Shown here: one piece after another, positions 6,567-9,680 of the stretch | How positions within the stretch are numbered: position 1 is the first letter of the stretch | Layout of the letters: each line of letters begins with the position of its first letter | NCBI GenBank assembly: GCA_041685625.1 | Contig: JAWLFJ010000134.1 | Coordinates: forward strand, 1 to 9,680 | DNA: 9,680 bases | From: Albimonas sp041685625 | Lineage (GTDB): Bacteria > Pseudomonadota > Alphaproteobacteria > Rhodobacterales > Rhodobacteraceae | Direction of reading: 5' to 3' | Made by a program: the position numbers and the translations under genes | The notes under the pieces: generated by a model | The model's input: only the letters and a program-made list of their open reading frames with translations | Told to the model about the DNA's origin: nothing | Database searches by the model: none

Positions 6567-8081
6567 ATGACCGTGCCCATGCCCACCGAGGATCAGGTGA
6601 AGACCGTCGCCGAGGATCTCGGCATGAACCTCTCGCCCGCCGACGTCGTCAGCTTCCGCAGCCTGATGCAGGGCTATGTCGAGGCCTACGACGTCGTCGA
6701 CAGGATGGCCGACGCGCTGCCGGAGGTCGCCTATCCGCGCACCCCCGGCCACCGCCCGGATCCGGCCGACAACCCCCTCAACGCCTGGTACGTCCGGACC
6801 GAGATCAAGGGCGCCGACACCGGCCCCCTCGCCGGCAAGACCTTCGCGGCGAAGGACAACGTCCTCGTCGCGGGCGTGCCGATGATGAACGGCTCCTCCA
6901 CGCTCGAGGGCTACGTGCCGGAGATCGACGCCACCGTCGTCACGCGCCTCCTCGACGCCGGCGCCACCTGCCTCGGCAAGGTGCATTGCGAGTGCTTCTG
7001 CCTCTCGGGCGGCTCGCACACCTCCGCGCACGGCCCCGTCCACAACCCGCGCAAGCCGGGCTACTCCGCCGGCGGCTCCTCCTCCGGCTCGGCGGCGGCG
7101 GTCGGCGCGGGCGACGTCGACATGGCCATCGGCGGCGACCAGGGCGGCTCCATCCGCATCCCCGCCGCCTATTCCGGCATCGTCGGCCTGAAGCCGACCT
7201 GGGGCCTCGTGCCCTACACCGGCATCATGCCGATCGAGCCCTATTTCGACCACACCGGCCCGATGACCCGGACCGTGGCCGACAACGCCCTCTTCCTCGA
7301 GGCGATGGCCGGCCCCGACGGTCACGATCCGCGCCAGACCGAGGTGAAGGTCGACCGCTACACCGACGGGCTCGACAAGGGCGTGAAGGGCCTGAAGATC
7401 GCGCTGGTGAAGGAGGGCTTCGGCATGCCCGCCTCGCAGGAGGGCGTCGACGCCAAGGTCCGCGCCGCGGCGAAGCGGCTCGAATCCCTCGGCGCCGAGG
7501 TGATCGAGGTCTCGATCCCGATGCACCTGCAGGGCCCCGCGATCTGGACGCCCATCGGCATCCAGGGCCTGACCGAGACCATGATGAAGGGCGACGGCTA
7601 CGGCATCAGCCGCGACGACCTCTACGTCACCTCGCTGATGGACTACCACCGCGCCTGGCGCGGCCGCACCGACGAGCTCTCGGAGACGCTGAAGCTCGCC
7701 ATGCTCTTCGGCGAGCTGGCCGACCGCGCCTACGGCAAGCGCTTCTACGGCAAGGCGGTCAACCTCGTCTCCAAGCTCCGTGCCGCCTACGACGCGGTGC
7801 TGGCGGACTGCGACATGCTGCTGACGCCGACGCTGCCGATGGTCGCGACCGAGCTCCCCGGCCACAACGCCTCGCGCGAGGAGATCTGCCTGCGCGCGTT
7901 CGAGATGCTGCCGAACACCTCGCCCTTCAACCTGACCCATCACCCGGCGATCAGCGTGCCCTGCGGCCTGTCGGACGACCTCCCCGTCGGCCTGCAGCTC
8001 GTCGGCCGGTTCTGGGAGGAGAAGACCCTCTACCGCGCCGCCCACGCCTTCGAGCGGTCCGGCGACTGGACGACGTTCTGA
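6567..8081 (+). CDS. Amidase (amidase-signature family, Rhodococcus AmdA-like)
   Basis: A 504-residue cytoplasmic amidase (EC 3.5.1.4 type) that would hydrolyse an imported amide to a carboxylate and ammonia. The ATG at 6567 has GGGAGG at 6553-6558, eight bases upstream; the open frame continues further left but without such a site. The Ser-cisSer-Lys triad is complete: Lys96 (FAAKDNV), Ser171 (start of SSSGS in the GGSSSGS loop) and nucleophile Ser195 (GGDQGGSIRIP). These positions match the numbering I recall for Rhodococcus amidases. Other shared features are an N-terminal helical segment (1-60), NAWYV (72-76), VAGVPMMNGS (101-110) and DATVVTRLL (121-129). CExxC sits at 141-145 with an extra Cys143. 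No nitrile hydratase is nearby. Substrate is unknown; aliphatic or aromatic amides are possible. A close paralogue follows after ten bases. Confidence 0.93.
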   Translation: MTVPMPTEDQVKTVAEDLGMNLSPADVVSFRSLMQGYVEAYDVVDRMADALPEVAYPRTPGHRPDPADNPLNAWYVRTEIKGADTGPLAGKTFAAKDNVLVAGVPMMNGSSTLEGYVPEIDATVVTRLLDAGATCLGKVHCECFCLSGGSHTSAHGPVHNPRKPGYSAGGSSSGSAAAVGAGDVDMAIGGDQGGSIRIPAAYSGIVGLKPTWGLVPYTGIMPIEPYFDHTGPMTRTVADNALFLEAMAGPDGHDPRQTEVKVDRYTDGLDKGVKGLKIALVKEGFGMPASQEGVDAKVRAAAKRLESLGAEVIEVSIPMHLQGPAIWTPIGIQGLTETMMKGDGYGISRDDLYVTSLMDYHRAWRGRTDELSETLKLAMLFGELADRAYGKRFYGKAVNLVSKLRAAYDAVLADCDMLLTPTLPMVATELPGHNASREEICLRAFEMLPNTSPFNLTHHPAISVPCGLSDDLPVGLQLVGRFWEEKTLYRAAHAFERSGDWTTF

Positions 8082-8577
8082 GGGGCATGGAATGACGCTG
8101 AACGTCACGCCGACCGACGACGAGATCGTCGAGGCCGGGGCGCTGTTCGGGGCGCACTACGCCCCGGACTACGCCGCCGCGCTCAACGCCGCGATCGCGC
8201 CCTTCGTGGAGAGCGCGAACGCCGCCCTCCGGCTGCCGGACCGGCTGCCGGAGGTGAAGTATCCCCGCGCGCCGGGATACCGGCCGGAGGGGCAGTCCAA
8301 CCCCTACGACGCCTGGTACTACAAGTCGGAGATCCGGGGCGCGCCCGAAGGCCCGCTCAAGGGGAAGACCGTCGCGCTCAAGGACAACGTCCTCCTCGCG
8401 GGCGTGCCGATGATGAACGGCGCCTCCGTCCTCCAGCAATACGTCCCCGAGGTCGACGCCACCGTCGTCACCCGCCTGCTCGACGCCGGCGCGACGATCG
8501 AGGGCAAGGCGCATTGCGAGTACTTCTGCCTCTCGGGCTCGTCCTACACCTCCGGCATCGCGCCGGTGAAGAACCCC

Positions 8578-8580
8578 TGA
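8578..8580 (+). other. Premature TGA codon within the second amidase frame
   Basis: The local codons read AAC CCC TGA AAG GAG GGG TAC, giving N-P-stop-K-E-G-Y where the upstream paralogue has N-P-R-K-P-G-Y. The homology continues without shift on both sides. TGA also terminates all the other genes here, so it is a genuine stop codon in this organism. Confidence 0.95.
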
Positions 8581-8581
8581 A

Positions 8582-8611
8582 AGGAGGGGTACGCCGCCGG
8601 CGGCTCCTCCT
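8582..8611 (+). other. Stem-loop directly downstream of the premature TGA
   Basis: AGGAGG (8582-8587) pairs with CCTCCT (8606-8611), and an upper stem pairs 8593-8596 with 8601-8604 around a CCGG loop, with an asymmetric internal loop between. The left arm is also a perfect Shine-Dalgarno core (AAGGAGG, 8581-8587). The paralogue has the right arm but not the left, so the structure is specific to this copy. It may be coincidence of codons K-E-G with the GGSSS loop. Confidence 0.45.
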
Positions 8612-9635
8612 CCGGCTCCGCCGCGCTCGTCGCGGGCGGGCAGGTGGACATGGCCGTCGGCGGCGACCAGGGCGGCTCGATCCGCATGCCCGCCAGCTTC
8701 TGCGGCATCGTCGGGCTGAAGCCGACGCACGGCCTCGTGCCCTACACCGGCATCGTCTCGATGGAGGTCACCATCGACCACGCCGGCCCGATGACCGCGA
8801 CGGTGGCCGACAACGCCCTGATGCTCGAGGCCATCGCGGGGCCGGACGGCTGGGACGCCCGCCAGATCGGCGTCACGACCCACCGCTACACCGACCATGT
8901 CGGGCAGGGCGTCGAGGGCCTGCGCATCGCCGTCGTCAGGCAAGGCTTCGGCCGCCCCGAGTCCGACCCCGAGGTCGACGCCAAGGTCCGCGCCGCGGCG
9001 GAGGTCCTCGCCGGCCTCGGCGCCACGGTCGAGGAGATCTCGGTCCCCATGCACGACGAGATCGGCGACGTCTTCATGCCGATGATCGCCGAGGGGATGG
9101 TCCGCCAGCTCACCTATGGCGGCGGCCTCGGCTCCGGCCTCTACGGCTTCTATCCGCGCAGCCTTCTCGACCGGAACCTCTCGACCGGCCTCCGCGCCGA
9201 CGAGTTCCCGGACACCGTGAAGGCGATGGCCACCTTCGGCACATGGGTCATGAAGAAGTTCGGCGGCCGGGTCTACGCCCGCGGCCAGAACCTCCGCCCC
9301 TGGTTCAAGGCCCGCTACGCCGAGACCTTCACGGACTGGGACCTCCTCCTGATGCCGACCACGGCGATGCCCGCCGTCCCCCTCCCGGGACCGGAGGCGA
9401 CGATGCCGGAGCGGCTCGAGAACGCCTGGTGCATGCTCGGCAACACCTCGCCCTACGACTACACCGGCCACCCGGCGATCTCGGTCCCCTGCGGGCTGAC
9501 CTCGGCGGGCCTGCCCGTCGGCCTCCAGCTCGTCGGCCGCCATTTCGACGAGCCGACGGTCTACCGCGCCGCCGGCGCCTTCGAGGCGGCGGGGGACTGG
9601 AAGACGCGCTGAGCCCGAAGGCCGGGCGCGTCCGA

Positions 9636-9669
9636 GGGGCGGCGGCGTCGCGGGGGCCGCCGCCGCCCC
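9636..9669 (+). terminator. GC-rich stem-loop after the second amidase, likely operon terminator
   Basis: Bases 9636-9647 pair perfectly with 9658-9669 (12 GC pairs) around a ten-base loop, 23 bases after the amidase stop. As with the stem-loop after the DoxX gene, no T-run follows. It is plausible as the end of the transporter-amidase operon, although the window ends 11 bases later so the next gene cannot be seen. Confidence 0.55.
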
Positions 9670-9680
9670 GTGTCGTCAGG

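Larger units (their letters stand above)
8092..9612 (+). pseudogene. Second amidase (AmdA-like), interrupted by an in-frame TGA
   Basis: The frame encodes a 506-codon paralogue of the preceding amidase, starting at ATG 8092 with GAGGGG (8080-8085) six bases upstream. TGA replaces codon 163; the other 505 codons are open. The first part (1-162) holds catalytic Lys97 (VALKDNV) and DATVVTRLL. The second part holds cis-Ser172, nucleophile Ser196 (GGDQGGSIRMP) and a normal C-terminal half to 9612. The stop aligns with Arg162 of the paralogue and with the common amidase NPW motif, so CGA or TGG could each become TGA by one change. No start codon lies between the stop and Ser172; a restart at GTG 8644 or ATG 8650 would lack Lys97 and Ser172. 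No frameshift or other decay is visible, so this is a recent nonsense mutation, a sequence error, or a read-through case. The middle region differs strongly from the first amidase, suggesting a different substrate. Confidence 0.85.

Noticed and set aside
8578..8580. Selenocysteine codon
   Set aside because: Homologues have Arg or Trp here, not Cys, and the downstream loop lacks recognisable SECIS features.
6462..9543. Long - strand frames of more than 500 codons opposite the amidase genes
   Set aside because: Their composition (His, Asp, Arg, Val, Ala repeats without recognisable domains) is that of reverse-strand shadows of the amidases.
8644..9612. Independent shorter hydrolase gene starting at GTG 8644
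   Set aside because: It begins in the middle of the amidase catalytic domain, lacks the Lys and cis-Ser, and has only weak ribosome-binding sequence.

Overview
The window reads as chromosomal DNA from a very GC-rich alphaproteobacterium, possibly near the Rhodobacterales. That placement is inferred from base composition, strong G/C preference at third codon positions, and gene families; there is no rRNA or marker gene to confirm it. All recognised genes lie on the + strand, and every complete reading frame ends in TGA.

Layout. (1) Bases 1-1343 hold the 3' end of one operon: a 5'-truncated HvfC/BufC-type protein (DUF2063) overlapping a DoxX-family membrane protein, followed by a perfect 14-bp stem-loop. 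These two families normally sit downstream of a DUF692 (MNIO) enzyme and a small precursor peptide in copper-related 'bufferin'-type operons, which would lie left of the window. (2) Bases 1344-1693 are a 350-base non-coding region. It carries the stem-loop, a tandem 10-bp repeat, an imperfect 20-bp inverted repeat, a candidate sigma-54 promoter and a leader that can form two mutually exclusive hairpins. (3) Bases 1694-6493 encode a complete five-gene ABC importer of the urea/amide (Urt/Fmd/AmiC-related) branch of the branched-chain amino acid transporter superfamily: a Tat-exported binding protein, two permeases and two ATPases. (4) Bases 6567-9612 carry two tandem paralogous amidase-signature hydrolases resembling the Rhodococcus AmdA type. 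The first is intact with its Lys-Ser-Ser triad. The second is interrupted by one in-frame TGA just before the cis-Ser, with the rest of the frame intact. A GC-rich stem-loop follows.

Taken together, genes 3-9 look like an amide scavenging operon: an amide is bound in the periplasm, imported at the cost of ATP, and hydrolysed in the cytoplasm to a carboxylate plus ammonia. No urease gene is present, which argues against urea as the main substrate. The candidate sigma-54 element would fit nitrogen control. The substrate is not determinable from sequence alone. I did not find a clearly new defence or mobile system. The best leads are the interrupted second amidase, the transporter-amidase pairing, the structured control region, and the probable bufferin-type operon running off the left edge.
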